Shown piece by piece: positions 40,500-51,773 of a stretch of DNA of 64,000 bases. The DNA comes from Sorex araneus (lineage: Eukaryota > Chordata > Mammalia > Eulipotyphla > Soricidae), in NCBI RefSeq assembly GCF_027595985.1, contig NC_073306.1, positions 84,307,599 through 84,371,598 on the forward strand, in the 5' to 3' direction. The notes under the pieces were generated by a model that was given only the letters and a program-made list of their open reading frames with translations, was not told the DNA's origin and searched no databases. Both the position numbers and the translations under genes were made by a program. The stretch's first letter is position 1, and each line of letters begins with the position of its first letter.

Positions 40500-42320
40500 C
40501 TACCAGGCTGCTAGGCAGGGGCCGGGTGAGGAAGGAGGTGAAGGAACTGCGAGGAGGAGCGGCGTGGGGGTGGTGCGGGGCGGGCGCGGGGCCCTACCAG
40601 CTCCCCAGGGTGAGGCGCGGGGCCCGAAATAGTGGCAGAGGCTAAACCCGGCGCCTTTCCGCGCGCGCGCCCGGGCCGGACCCTCCCCCACGCCGCTGCG
40701 GGGCACCCCCCCGCCCCCATCGGTGGCACACGCGGGAACAAACGCTCCCTTTCCGCTACCCGGGGAAGATGCTTCCTACCCGCAGGAAACTCCCGGCGGT
40801 GGGGCAGCGAAGGGTCCCAGAGAAAACGCCTCCTCCGCGCCCCCTCACCCACGCGTCTTGCGGGCAGCCTGGCCACGTCCCCACAACTGCCGCTTAGCTG
40901 GGGCCGGGTGGGCTTCTGGTCTGTGGGGTCCCGCCTGGCCGGCACCCGAGACCGCACGTCCCAGCACTCGGTCGGCCTAGGTGGCGAGCCTGTCCCCGCC
41001 CCGCGCGCCCCCCGCCGGGCAGAGCCCGGGTGCGGAGCCCCGGGGGGCGGGGGCTGGGACCCGGGACCTCGCGGCCGCTCTCCTCCACGCCTCCTCTTCG
41101 GCGGGCGCCTGTAGTTCCCCTTTGATTCCCCGGCCCTGCCCCCTACCCCGAGCCGTAAACGGGGTCTGCGGCTTTGATGGGGCCGCGGGGCCAGGAAGGA
41201 ACTGGTCCCCTCTCCTCCCGGGAGAGCCGGGGGCGGACGGAGCCGGGGCCCGCGGGTCTTTAATTTAGAGTCCGCGCGGGGGGAGGGGCCGGCCGACCTC
41301 GGGGGCGGCTCCCGGGGATAGAGGGCGCCCCTGGGCGCTGGGGGGCGGGGAGCAGTCGCAGCAGCGCCCCGAACCTGTGAGGGGAGCCGGGCACGGCTCG
41401 GGGCGGCCGGGCGTCCCGTGCGCCGCTCGCCGCACCCCGCCCTCCATCCGCCCCGCCTCTCCCCTTCCTGAGCCCGGGCGGGGTGGAGACTCGGGTTTGA
41501 GGAACTGGTGAGGGGTGCCTGGCGAGGGGACTCGGACTTCCTGTGCCCGAGCGCGCCGCGTGCGGGGCGCCCCCCATCACCGCCGCGCGCCGGGGTCCTC
41601 GCCGCACCCTCTCGGGCTCCCCCCCACCCCGGCGGATTATGTCTCGGATCGAATCCCTCACGCGCGCGCGGATCGACCGAAGCAAAGAGCTGGCAAGCAA
41701 GGTGGGCTTGGCGACCCCCCCTCCCTGTCCCCTCTCCCCTCATCTCCGCCCGCCCCCGGCCCCGGGGCGCCCTGCAGCCCGGCCCCCCGCCTTGGGCTCC
41801 CCGCCTGCTTTCGGGGCGCCGAAATCAGGCGGAGCATCGGCTGGGAAGGCGGCGGGACGGTGGGTGGGGACTGCGGGAGGGGGAGGGTGGGCAGCGCGCC
41901 CCGCGCCGGGCCGGGCTGGGATCCCCGGACGAGCCGACCTGGGGCGCGGGCTCCCGCGGGCCGGCGTCTAGCGGGTGTTCCGACACAGCCGGAGGAAAGT
42001 TGCTGGGGTAAGGGGCGGCGGGCGCGGAGGGAGGCGCGCGGTGGAGAGGGGGCGGCCCGGCGCCCCGACACCCCCGCTGCGCCCGGGCTGCGCGCGGCGG
42101 CGGCCCCCCACCCCGCCGTCGCTGGCTTGGTGTTCCCCCTTTGTCCCGCCATCCGGCGGCGGGGCGGGGAGGGGGTGGTTTCCCGGCTTCCTCCCAGCAC
42201 CCCCAGCCCCCCCTGCAAGACAAAAGTCAGCTCCTCCCCTCACAAATGGACTTTCCAGCTGTGATTCAGCTCTGCCCTGGCGGGGTGGGGGCGGCCGGCC
42301 CGCTTGGGGGACCCCCCTCA
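40500..42320. promoter_or_regulatory. CpG island, main ARHGEF2 promoter
   Basis: About 1.8 kb of very CpG-dense sequence with no repeats and runs such as GCGCGCGCGCCCGGGCC. It contains the MSRIES... start exon at 41639. Upstream GGGCGG/GGGGCGG boxes are abundant. One A/T island, CTTTAATTTAGAG (41258-41270), is the only TATA-like stretch near the start codon. The transcription start is not determined. Confidence 0.85.
41639..41701 (+). CDS. ARHGEF2: ARHGEF2 canonical first coding exon
   Basis: ATG at 41639 (GGCGGATTATG context). Reads MSRIESLTRARIDRSKELAS then K, donor AAG|GTGGGC. This is the known N-terminus of the main GEF-H1 isoform, with one Arg-to-Lys difference from the human protein as I remember it. 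21 whole codons, joining 49177 in phase 0. Confidence 0.95.
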
Positions 42321-42531
42321 GCGTGCCCAGGTGCCGGGGTGGAGGTCTTTGTGTAGCCCGAGCCTTTCTCCCACCCTCGGGGGCCTTGAGAACCCAGGAT
42401 CCCCCTTCCTAGGCACCCCAGCAGCCTCTAGCTCCTGGTTTCCTAAGCTTTACTCTGGACGGACCCACTGGGCTCTGTGCACCCCCGCCCAGCTGGTACC
42501 GCCGGGCTCTGGCTCCATCATCTCGACTTAA

Positions 42532-42556
42532 AGAGTGTGTGTGTGTGTGTGGTGGG
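42532..42556 (+). repeat. Short (GT)n
   Basis: About ten GT units followed by a G-run. Confidence 0.85.
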
Positions 42557-44330
42557 GGGGGTCACTTCCTAGGCTTTGCACCGTCCTGACCGGTTCCTTG
42601 CCGGGTCTTTCCGACAAACCCGCGCCTTTGTACCCAGGCCCCCAATGTAGTACTGCCTGCGAGGTGGACCCTGAGAGGTGGGGAAGGTGGGCTGCTGGGG
42701 TGTCCCCCCACACTGGGCGCCTTCCCAGCAAGGCAGACTCGGCAGCCCGGAGCCGGTTCCTGGCTCCTCCCGTAAGCCTCCTGTAAGCCCAGCACCCCGC
42801 AGCACCCTGTGCCCCTCCCTCTCAGGCAGGGGAGCCCCGAAGGTGACCTGGCCATCCCCACCCCCGCACGCGCCCCTGGGGCCTCTGTCTGGGAGCTCCT
42901 GGCAGACAGGTTCCAACCTGGCCTTTTCCTAAAGGGCTGGGATCGCACTCCGCTCATGGCAAAGTAGCTGGGGCCGGGGGTAGGGGACACCCAGAACAGC
43001 CGGGCACCAGCAGCAGCGGGGGTCCAGGCAGCCCTGCCACAGGCCAGGCCCTGCTCTGAAAGTCTGTTTATTTTTTCAACCGTTTGAGCTGACACCTTGG
43101 AGCAGAGCCAGGGGGGCGGGAGGTTTTTTGAAACCACGGAAATTTGGTTCCACCCTAAAAAGGAAAACGGGTGGGGAGAGCCCTCTGGGGGGCCCACCTG
43201 CAGAGGGGAGAGCTGGGTTGGGGGCCAGACAGCTGGTGGCTGGGGGTGCGTATGTGTGAAGGGCTGGGAGGTGTAAGAATCGGAATCCAGAAGCCTAAGG
43301 ACAGAGTTGGAGGGAGCCGGTGGGGTGGGGGCGGGGCGGCGGGGAGGAGGGTCTGAGAGGGCAGCGAGGCCAGGAGGGTGGCTTGTCAGTTTGGCTGCTC
43401 GGAAGGGGGAGGGCCGTTCCCCCAAGCTGTGGTTAGGGAAGGGGGGTTGGTGCTTAGCCACAAACCCTGGATCCCCTCTCCCCTCCCCCAGGCACACCAG
43501 CTGTCTCTTTTCTTTTTATACTGTGCTGAGACGTGGAGGGACCTCTGGAAATGCTAGATTTGTGGAAGATCTGTTTCGGGGACGGGTCAGAGCTGAGCCC
43601 GATCCGCCATCACCCGCACACCTCGCCTTGCCCTTTCCGGGCCGGGAGGATTCTCCAGCTCCTCTCTCCGCCCGGCTTCCTTTCTCTCTCTCTCCATTTC
43701 TCTTCTTCCAGGCTCTTCAGCTCCACCCCCTCAATTCTCTTTGCTCCATTTCCTACCCCAAACCCCATCGGTCCCCTTTCTTTAGCCTCCTGTTCTCTCT
43801 CCTCCCCCAAGCCCTAACCTGCAGTCTTCCAGAACAAAGACTGCTTTCCTGCCTGGGATCTGAGGGGTAGGAGAGCTCCTGGGAGCACTCTGGGAGCTTG
43901 GGGTCCCCCTCGGATGCTGAGTCCTCAGCCTGGGAGTGTGGTGGGCAGGTGGAGCCTGGAGAGAGAGAGGCTCTTTGTTCCCAGAAGTGGAGAGGTGGCG
44001 AGGGGGCCGGCTTGAGGGTGGGGAGGCCAGCTGGTGGTTTGGGAGGAAACTTGAGGAATTACCTGGAGGCTGAAACTTGGGGTTACAGGAAAAGACTCCA
44101 GGGGTCACAGCCGTTAGGAGTGAGGAAGAGGGGAGCCGGCCAGGGTGGGGGAGGGACTGTGTCTTCAGGAAGTCGCTGTGGGGCTGGGGGGACCTCTGGA
44201 GACACCGGCTGGCTGACCTTGGTTTCAGGGAGGGGACAGATTTGAATGTGTGAATTTCATGCATGCATGTGACCTGCTTGGTGTTTGTGTGTGTCCCTGT
44301 TCCCAGACGCTCTGGGTTAGTATTTTGGTG

Positions 44331-44498
44331 TTTCTTTTTCTGGGGGGCGGGTGTAGTTTGGGGTCTCACCAGCTGTGCTCAGGGTTCACTCCTGGTGGGT
44401 CTCAAGGGTCCCTGTGCGGTACTACGGATCATAACATTCCCTGGCCGACTATGTGCCAGGCAGACGCCTTCCCCCCTGTGCCATCTCTTAGACCCCTG
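44331..44498 (-). repeat. Old SINE
   Basis: GGGGTCTCACCAGCTGTGC ... TGCCAGGCAGACGCC ... CCATCTCTTAGACCCC. Confidence 0.6.
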
Positions 44499-45829
44499 AT
44501 TTTTTGTGTTTTGAATGGTGACCCCCACGGTAGGGGGCTCTTGCTCAGGATCTGGGGATGTGGCGCTTTTCTTTCCTTTAACCTCTGGTATGCAGCCAGC
44601 CTCTAAGGGCCGGGAGCACAGGCTGGTCAGGGCCAGTGGCTGGGAGAGCTGGTGGGACCCTCCTGGACTTGTTTGTGCCTCCCGGGGGGAGGGGGGCTCC
44701 CAGCAGCTGTCCCCCGCCCCGCGCCGCCCGCCTGTGCCAGGAGGGCAGGGAGTCCTGGCACGGCTATTGTTCGCGCACAAATGCCGTCTGTTTTCGCCCC
44801 TCTCCCTCCCTCGCTCGCTCTCTCTCCCCTGACCCGACAGGTGTGGCTGGGTGGGGGCAGGCTGGGGCCCCCCGACACTGGGGTCTCAGGCTCTCTGGAC
44901 TTATTTCATCTCCCAGGACCCTTACTGCCCCATTCGTGCCCACCCGAAGGCCCAGGTCTTTCTTCGGGAAGTGAGTGTCTGTTAAGTGCCTTTGTGTGCG
45001 TGCTGACAGCCTTTGGGTCTGGTTCTGATGCTGGCGTTCCTCTTGCTCTCTCCTGTATCTCGCCCCTGGGACCTCCTAAAAGAGCAGCATCTGGGGGCCA
45101 GGGGGATGGCTCAGGGATCCTCAGGGGTTGGGGCTCCATTCCTGAAGAATATGCCCCCCAGCACTCCTGGGGGGTAGCCTTAGTGCTTCCCAGCACCCCC
45201 TGCATTGCCAGCTCCTGCACTGACCCATGTCCAGCCTGGTTGACCAAGTATTTTTGGGAGCCCCCGACCCCGGCTTTCTGGCTGGCAGCATCCTTCCCCC
45301 TCCCCCAGAAAAACAACAGAATTCCTCTCACGGTCCCCAGCCCCGTAATGATCCCTTGTCCTTAGATTCTACCCCCTCGGGTGTCCCAGCTGAACTCTCC
45401 AGGGACCCAGGGACCGGACAAGGGCCTGCTCTGGGGCGCTCCCCAACTTAGGGAAGGGGCTACTGCCAGGGCAGCTAGAAGAGAGGCAGTTCTGAGCTTC
45501 CCACGATGGCCCCCATAGGTCTGGACGCCCCTGCCAGGGAGCTGGGGAGCCGCCTGCCCTGGCCAGGGCCTTTGTCTCCAGGCCGGGACAAGGCCCAGGA
45601 TCTGGGGTGATAAGATGCTTTGGCCTGGCAGCAGCAAAGGGCTGGGAAGAAAGGGGAGAGGAGGGGGGAGTGGAGGCTCTCAGTGCTGATACGGAATGGG
45701 GTCGCACAGACCCCGGCTGAGAGTGTTAATGAAACCCCCTGTCTTGATGTTTACCCACCATCCTGGCTGCTCTGTGTGTGTGGAACCGGGGGTCTAACCT
45801 AGGCCCCCACTGTCCTGCCTCGACCCTTC

Positions 45830-45885
45830 CGAAGCATGTATTGAGTGCCTGTTGTGTACCAGCCCTGGTCCTCATGTGCTGTGCC
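45830..45885 (+). repeat. Possible MIR fragment
   Basis: TATTGAGTGCCTGTTGTGTA followed by CCAGCCCTGGTCC matches the conserved MIR core phrase. Confidence 0.45.
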
Positions 45886-46095
45886 TCCACCATTGGTGTG
45901 GTGGCTGCGGAGGGGCGGGACTTCCTGGGAAGGTGGGTGGGAACCAGCAGGAAGGACCTCTGAGCGTTGGCAATGGGTGATGCGCATTGGGGAGTGTCCT
46001 TGGGCCTTTTCTTGTGGACCAATCGGTGCCTGGCGAGGAGGGGTGGCGGTGGTGGGGGTATGTTACTGGGAGACCAATGACATTATCTTTTTGCC

Positions 46096-46274
46096 TTTTG
46101 GTTTGGGTTTTGGGCCATACCTGGTGGTGTTCAGGACCGAGTCCTGGCTGGATGCTTTAGGGGTCATTCCTGGACCTGGGGTGACCCTGTGGACTCTGTG
46201 CAGTGCTGGGGGTCAAACTCGGGTCGATTGCTTGCAAGCCAAGCAGCTTCCTTGCTGTACTATCTTGCCAGCCG
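46096..46274 (-). repeat. Older SINE
   Basis: TGGGCCATACCTGGTGG ... GGTCAAACTCGGGTCGATTG ... TATCTTGCCAGCC. Confidence 0.7.
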
Positions 46275-46726
46275 GGATTATTTTGATACCCGGGAGGAGG
46301 ATGGAGAACTGGACACAAGGCCATCTATTCCACCTCTGGGGCAGGCACCTGGGGTAAGAGGGCCGTGTTCTCTGCATACCCCGAGCCCCAGTCCCGGGGC
46401 GGGCAGGACCACTCTCGAACAGTAGCCACTGAGGCTGGGCCCTGAGCTGTGGGATGTGCGTCTGCTGGGGCTGCTGCCCGCTGCTGGCCCGCCCAGAGAG
46501 GGGGTCCCTTGGAGAGCACGTGAGTGTGGGGTTGTGGAGGAGGCGAGCCCCCTGCAGCTGGGTGGTCTGTGGGGCATGGGCACAGCGAGGAGTGGGCTCC
46601 GCAGCTTTTCACGCCTTGGGTGAAATTCTGGGAGCCTGGGGTAGGGTGGGGGGGCTGGAGGAAGCCAGGTGGGGGGGTGGTGCCACCCTTTTGGCCTTGG
46701 CCCTCACTCGCCTCTAGACGTGCCTT

Positions 46727-46902
46727 TTAATTTTCGTTGGCCAAAGCCATGCCCACAGTGCTCAGAGTTTACTCCTAGCTCTGTGCACAGGGGTCATTCC
46801 TGGCTGTGCTTGGGGGAATGATACGGGATGGTCGGCATCAAACCTGGGTCAGCTGTGAGCAAGGCAGGCGCCCTCCCCTCTGTACTATCTTTCCAGTCCC
46901 AG
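46727..46902 (-). repeat. SOR-type SINE with target-site duplication
   Basis: AGACGTGCCTTTTAAT before, AGATGTGGCCTTTTAAT after. Body moderately diverged. Confidence 0.82.
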
Positions 46903-46964
46903 ATGTGGCCTTTTAATCTCCATTTCACATTGACTTGCTTCTAATTCAAACATGCTAAGCGCTA

Positions 46965-47163
46965 TCCTTTATTTTATTGTTTTGTTTTTTTGTTATGGGG
47001 GCCACACTCAGTGGCGCCTGAGCCTACTGCTGGCTTGGTGCCTAGAGATCATTCCCAGAGGGTCTGTGGGGTGGGGAACCCGGCTGTTGGGCAGGGAACG
47101 TGGGTGCCCAGCGTGCAGAGTGCGTCTCGCCTGTTGTGATGAGCTCTATCTCCAGGGCCCCAG
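46965..47163 (-). repeat. Old SINE
   Basis: GGGGCCACACTCAGTGGC ... GGCAGGGAACGTGGGTGCC ... TATCTCCAGGGCCCC. Confidence 0.55.
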
Positions 47164-48237
47164 AGCTCCAGTTTATCAGCCCTCATTGAGGACTGGCAGA
47201 GAGGACGGGGGGGGGGCGAGGGGGGGGCGCTGAGGAAAGAACTACGTGGACTTGCTCATTGAGGTCCTTGAAGATTGTTCTTGCGGGGAGGGAGGGGGTG
47301 ATCTTGAGCTTCTAAGGAGCTGAAATGGGAGCAAACTAGACTTTTTTTCTAGGGTCCCATGGCAGCGGGTGATGGGGTAGGCAGGAGTCACCTGGGCTCA
47401 AATGCCTCACCTTGGGGAGGGAGGTCAGTGGGGAGGAGCAGACTGCAGGGGGGCGGAGGGAGAGGAGGGGCAGAGAGGAGAAGTGAGGCAGGAAGGGGAA
47501 GGTGGAGGAGGGGGGTTCATGAGAGGGCAAGGGAGGGCTGGAGGAGACCAGGAGGTGGGGCAGGGGAGAAAGGAAACCTGGACCCTGGCGGGGACTGTGG
47601 ACGCCTGGGCTCCAGTCTCAGCGCACTGGGCCTCTGAGGGGCGGCAGGAGGCCCGGGACCCCGCACGCCCGCCCCGGCACTGCCCTCTGCCCTGCTCTTG
47701 GCTCAGCCCTTCAGCTTCCCCTTTCTCTCCTGCCCTCCTGCCGCCCGCTCCCCTCCCCCCAACCCAGTGTGGGAGAGCCTCTCGCCCCCTAGTTCCACTC
47801 CCGCCCCCTCAGATCAGTGTCTGCTCCAGGGCCCCCCACCCCAGCCCTCTCGGCCTTGACTTACAGGTTTAAGAGAGCAAGGAAATGGGTCTGGGGCCTG
47901 TGTCCCTGCTCTCGGTGAGTAGGGGGAGACTGACACCAGGTGGTGGGCGATGCCTGTCTGGGGGCTGAGGAGGGCTTGGCTCTGAGGAAGGAGCCCGTCT
48001 GCGTGGAACGGAGACAGACCGAGGTCCCGGGTTGGGGGTCTCCCAGGCTGGAGGGGCAGAGGTCAGGCTTTCTGAGAGACAGGCCTGAGGGCTAGTTGTG
48101 TGGACTTTGTGTGAAGGAACCCTGGGTGAAACCAGCCCCCCAGACCAAAACAGCAAAACAAAAGGGACTGGGATTGAGTTTTCTTCCTCAAAGACCCCAG
48201 AGGGGAATTCAGTCTTCTGAGGTATCCCTGTGCCCCC

Positions 48238-48238
48238 G

Positions 48239-48271
<33 letters not shown>

Positions 48272-48620
48272 CTCTGTGTGTCTCTATACATCTGTCTCCA
48301 TGTGTGTGTCTGTGTACGTCTGTGTCTGTGTGCATCTTGGTGTGACTGTGTCTGTGTATTCTGTGTATTTGCATGTGTGTCCATGTCTCTGTCTGTGTCT
48401 TTCTGTGTGTGTTTCTGTGTGCCTCTGTGCGTGTTCATGTGTCTCTGTGTGTCAGTGTATTTGCATGTGTGTCCCTGTCTGTGTGTGTGTCTGTTCTCTG
48501 TGCATCTGTGTGTGTGCATGTGTCTCTGTGTGTCTGTGTCTCTGTGTCTGTGTGTCTGTGTCTGTGCTCATCTGTGCATGTGTGTCTGCCTGTATGTGTC
48601 TGTGTCTCTGACTGTGTGAG
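48238..48620 (+). repeat. Long imperfect TG/TCTGTG array
   Basis: A pure TG run of ~30 bases followed by ~350 bases of TCTGTG/TGTGCATC variants. It ends about 320 bases upstream of the MSGNRR start codon. Confidence 0.95.
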
Positions 48621-48699
48621 TTTAGGTCAGGGTGTAACTTGGAGCCCTGGGGGAGACTGGGAGATGTTCTGCCCTCTGCAGTCCATCTAATGAGGGGCT

Positions 48700-48941
48700 C
48701 TCCTGTCCCCCACCCCCTGCTGACAGCGCTCCCACGGTTGTCATGGTTATAACAGGAGCGCACTCCCCCCCGTTGGGAAGCGCTGGTGAGCTGGCGCCCT
48801 CGCCTCGCCTGCTCTCCCTCCTCTCTGCGCATCTTCCCGGCACCAGCACCGCGGAGAAGCAGAGCGCAGCGGCTCGGGGGCGAGCGGAGCCGGGCGGGGA
48901 GGTGGAGTGAGGACGTGGAGGTCAGGTCCAGAGCCAGGGAC
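48700..48941 (+). promoter_or_regulatory. Putative alternative ARHGEF2 promoter / 5' UTR
   Basis: Small GC-rich, CpG-containing region between the TG array and the MSGNRR exon, free of SINEs. An imperfect inverted motif GTTGTCATGGTTATAAC lies at 48737-48753. Confidence 0.4.
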
Positions 48942-48980
48942 ATGAGTGGCAACAGGAGGCAGCCCAGCCGCCGGGGCCAG
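48942..48980 (+). CDS. ARHGEF2: ARHGEF2 alternative first coding exon
   Basis: ATG at 48942 (AGGGACATGAGT), reads MSGNRRQPSRRGQ, donor CAG|GTCGGT. 13 whole codons ending in phase 0, joining [11 protein letters not shown]. The preceding 150 bases are CpG-containing (GGGCGAGCGGAGCCGGGCGG), fitting a promoter. The assignment relies on phase, donor and position. I only vaguely recall such an isoform in other mammals. Confidence 0.65.
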
Positions 48981-49176
48981 GTCGGTGTGGGACCCCCGCG
49001 CCCGGCCCCGACTCCTGTCTGGTGGCTCTGCCTGAGGCAGTGGTGTTGCCCGGTGTCGCCTGGCGCCACGAGCGGGCAGTGCTGTCTGCCCCATGCCTTC
49101 CACCTGCCGCCCTGTGCCCCCCCTCGGGCACCCTGGCAGCCTCCAGCCTCACCCGTCTCTCCTACCTCTTTCACAG

Positions 49177-49321
49177 ACCCGGGAAAAGGAGAAGATGAAG
49201 GAAGCCAAGGATGCCCGTTACACCAACGGGCATCTCTTCACCACCATCTCCGTCTCGGGCATGACCATGTGCTATGCCTGTAACAAGAGCATCACCGCCA
49301 AGGAGGCCCTCATCTGCCCAA
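49177..49321 (+). CDS. ARHGEF2: ARHGEF2 shared exon: first half of C1 zinc finger
   Basis: Acceptor CTCTTTCACAG|ACCCGG, donor CCCAA|GTGAGT. Reads [20 protein letters not shown] then [20 protein letters not shown] and AKEALICP plus one base. It holds the first His and two zinc-binding Cys of the C1 domain, needed for microtubule association. The internal M-K-E-A-K could start the shortest known form. Phase 0 in, phase 1 out. Confidence 0.97.
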
Positions 49322-51392
49322 GTGAGTTGCCCCGACTGACCGCGGCTTGTCCTGCTGACCCCATCACTGCCCTCCAGCTCCTTTCTGCCAGGGAGCTGCC
49401 CAGCTCCTTCTGCCCCCTGGACCCTCGGAGCGTGGCCCTCGCTCCCTTTCTTCAGGCCCACAGCCCACGGCCCAGGGCTGTGGGTGGGTGGCCGTGGGAA
49501 CATGGCTGTGGGGGGCAGGGAGGGAGCCGGCTCCCTGGCAGCTGTTGTCCACTGGGTCCTCCCCCCCTCTCGGAACAGCTGCTGAGGGTTGGGGGAACGA
49601 ATTGGAGGAGCAGCAGGAATGTGGGGGAGCCGGGTGGGACACCGTGGGCTCTGCAACTGCTTCTGCCCGTTTTCTGGAGCGATCCCCCCGCCCCGCCCTT
49701 TCCGTGGAGTGATGAACCCTGAAATCCCTGAGTCTGCTGTTGCAGGCGGTGGCCGGGAGGAGCGGGCAGTTCCTGGGCTCCGTGCAGTAAGGTGGCAGTG
49801 TGTGTGCTGGCACCCAGCGGGTAGGATTTGGGGTTTGCCTCTGAGCAGAGCCCCGTGTCGGGAAGGAAAAGCCAGGAATTCTTCTCAGGGTACCCCTCTG
49901 CCCCGACCCCCACATGGAGAAGAGCTGCTTCCTTCTAGAACAGGATTAAGAGGAAACCAGGCGCGGCCTCCCGGACCCCAGCCCCCAGGTCCCAGAACTT
50001 GAGGAAGGAACCCCCAGAAGGAACCAGCGAGGCCTCCCCCACTTCCTGCTCAACTTAGAGTAATGAGGATGAGGAGGGAACCCCCATACGATCCCTCAAG
50101 AGATCTGACAAAATTCCCAATCCGGAAGCTGTTGCCAGGGGAACAGGGGAGGCAGGCAGCACGCGCTATTTTGAGAGCAGGTGGAAAGCGGAGGTTCGAT
50201 CCAGAGGCACGCAGAGACGCCGCGGGCCGGGGGTAGGAGAGGGCAGCGGGATGGGGCGCCTCCGCCCTCCTTCTGTCTGGCCCGCTGCCCCACCCTGCCC
50301 GTCCTGTATTTGTGGAAGTGAGCACGGGGCTGGGTATTGTCTGAAGGAGTTAGCAGTTTCCGGTGTTGGTGGACGGGAGGGGAGGGAGGGGAGGCCAGCG
50401 AGGGCCCAGGGCTGAGGCCGGCCCTGCAGAGGGAGTAAGCAGCGCTTATGGCCCTCCTCCTCTCCTTCCCTGCGGTGAGGGGGGTGGCTGAGGGGGGCAG
50501 CAGAGGGACTGTTGAAGTTGTGATTTCACTTCAGCAGGGATAGGACTCCGGGCCCGAGCGGGGAGGGCAGAGGACAGGCTTGGAGTAGAGAGCTGAGTGC
50601 TGTGGGCGGCGCTGGGCCGGGCAGGGAGGGCCAGGCCTGCTCCAGTCCATGGTGCTCACCTCCCTGGCTCCTCGTCCGTGGCACTCTAGCCATGGCTCTT
50701 GAGTTCACGACATCGCGTTCTGTGGCACTCATAGCTCATGATGCTGTAACCCAGAATGCTCTAAGCCTGACATTCTGGTCCACACGGTACCGCCAGCAGA
50801 GGCCAGAGCCGTTCTTGCAGTTGAAGGAAGGTGCCCAGGCCCGCGCCCAACCCATTTTTCTCGGTTCTGTGACCTCTGCAGATGATTTGACCTCTGGGAT
50901 ACAGGGGGAGGGAGCCTCCGCTATCACAGGCCAAGCTCAGGCTGTCTCCGGGCGTGTTTGGGGGCAAGTCAGTGTGGCAGGTTCCCTGGATGCTGGGGGC
51001 TGGTGGACTCCCCCTCTCTGCCCCGAGCCCCCATCCCAGCTGCTCCTGTGCCAGCTTCTTCTCGTGGGCGTCCCTCTGCCATCTGCCATCCCAGCCACCT
51101 TTTTGCTTCTCGGGCTCATCTCCGGCAGCCAGGAAGCCCTTCTTGCCGCAAGTGCCCCCTCATCCCCCTGCAGGCAGGATGGGGTTGACACCCCCTCCCA
51201 CCCACTCAGTCGGGCTTCACACTTGGACCTTGCGCCTCTGCCTCTCCTTCCCTGAAGCTTTGAGGGGGGAAGGGGCCTGGGGATGGAGGTGGAGATGCTG
51301 GGCACTGGAAGAGTGGGTGGCCCGGGAGGGGGGACGGGGGTGTTACCTCCTGTATCTCCCGCCCTCCCTCACCCTCTACCCCACCCTCCCAG
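49322..51392 (+). other. ARHGEF2 intron within the C1 domain
   Basis: 2.1 kb of unique GC-rich sequence. No SINE or other repeat is recognised. Confidence 0.8.
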
Positions 51393-51460
51393 CCTGCAAT
51401 GTGACTATCCACAATCGCTGTAAAGACGCCCTGGCCAACTGCACCAAGGTCAAACAGAAG
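51393..51460 (+). CDS. ARHGEF2: ARHGEF2 exon: second half of C1 zinc finger
   Basis: Acceptor CCACCCTCCCAG|CCTGCA, donor AAG|GTGAGC. Completes Thr, then [20 protein letters not shown] and QK. Supplies the remaining Cys/His ligands. Phase 1 in, phase 0 out. Confidence 0.97.
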
Positions 51461-51709
51461 GTGAGCTGGCGGGGAGGGCCGTGAGCCCGAGCTTCCCTCT
51501 GCCCTTTCCGTTTCCATTTGCACCCTTGGGGGGCAGACCTCAGCCCTGTCCTGCCCCTTTGGACCAGCCTGCTGCCGGGCACACGTCCCCCACCCCATGC
51601 CCTTAGCAACAGTTCCGGCCATCTCCCCCGGGGGTCGGCCACCCAGAGCCTGTCCCTGGGGTGGCCCTTGGGTGACAGCTGTTCTCCTGTCTCTCTCGCT
51701 GTCTCTCAG

Positions 51710-51773
51710 CAACAGAAAGCCGCCCTGCTGAAGAACAACACTGCCCTGCAGTCCGTGTCACTTCGAAGTAAGG
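51710..51773 (+). CDS. ARHGEF2: ARHGEF2 exon: linker
   Basis: Acceptor CTGTCTCTCAG|CAACAG, donor AAGG|GTGAGT. Reads QQKAALLKNNTALQSVSLRS then K and one base. Phase 0 in, phase 1 out. Confidence 0.95.

Larger units (their letters stand above)
34883..41638 (+). other. Intron between exon E and the CpG-island first exon
   Basis: SINEs are almost all on the minus strand from 35265 to 39205. A TA-rich microsatellite is at 35402-35505, a MIR remnant near 38800, and CpG-island sequence begins about 40.5 kb. Unique stretches without a recognised feature: 36462-37060 and 38700-39040. Confidence 0.65.
41702..48941 (+). other. First intron after the canonical start
   Basis: GC-rich and SINE-poor. 42320-44330 holds no recognised repeat except a short GT run. 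44498-46095 has unique sequence and a possible MIR piece. 47163-48235 is unique and purine-rich in places (47400-47580). Then the long TG-rich array, and the alternative start exon at the end. Confidence 0.6.

Noticed and set aside
40511..41743. 410-codon minus-strand open frame across the CpG island
   Set aside because: Composition-driven: very GC-rich DNA has few stop codons, the peptide is Pro/Arg/Gly/Ala-rich low complexity, and it overlaps the ARHGEF2 promoter and start exon.
48096..48690. Cys/Val/Ser-rich open frames in the TG array
   Set aside because: Translation of a simple repeat (TGTGTC...), with no independent coding evidence.
48737..48753. RFX X-box-like GTTGTCATGGTTATAAC
   Set aside because: The left half fits but the right half does not match the consensus; kept only as a note on the alternative promoter.
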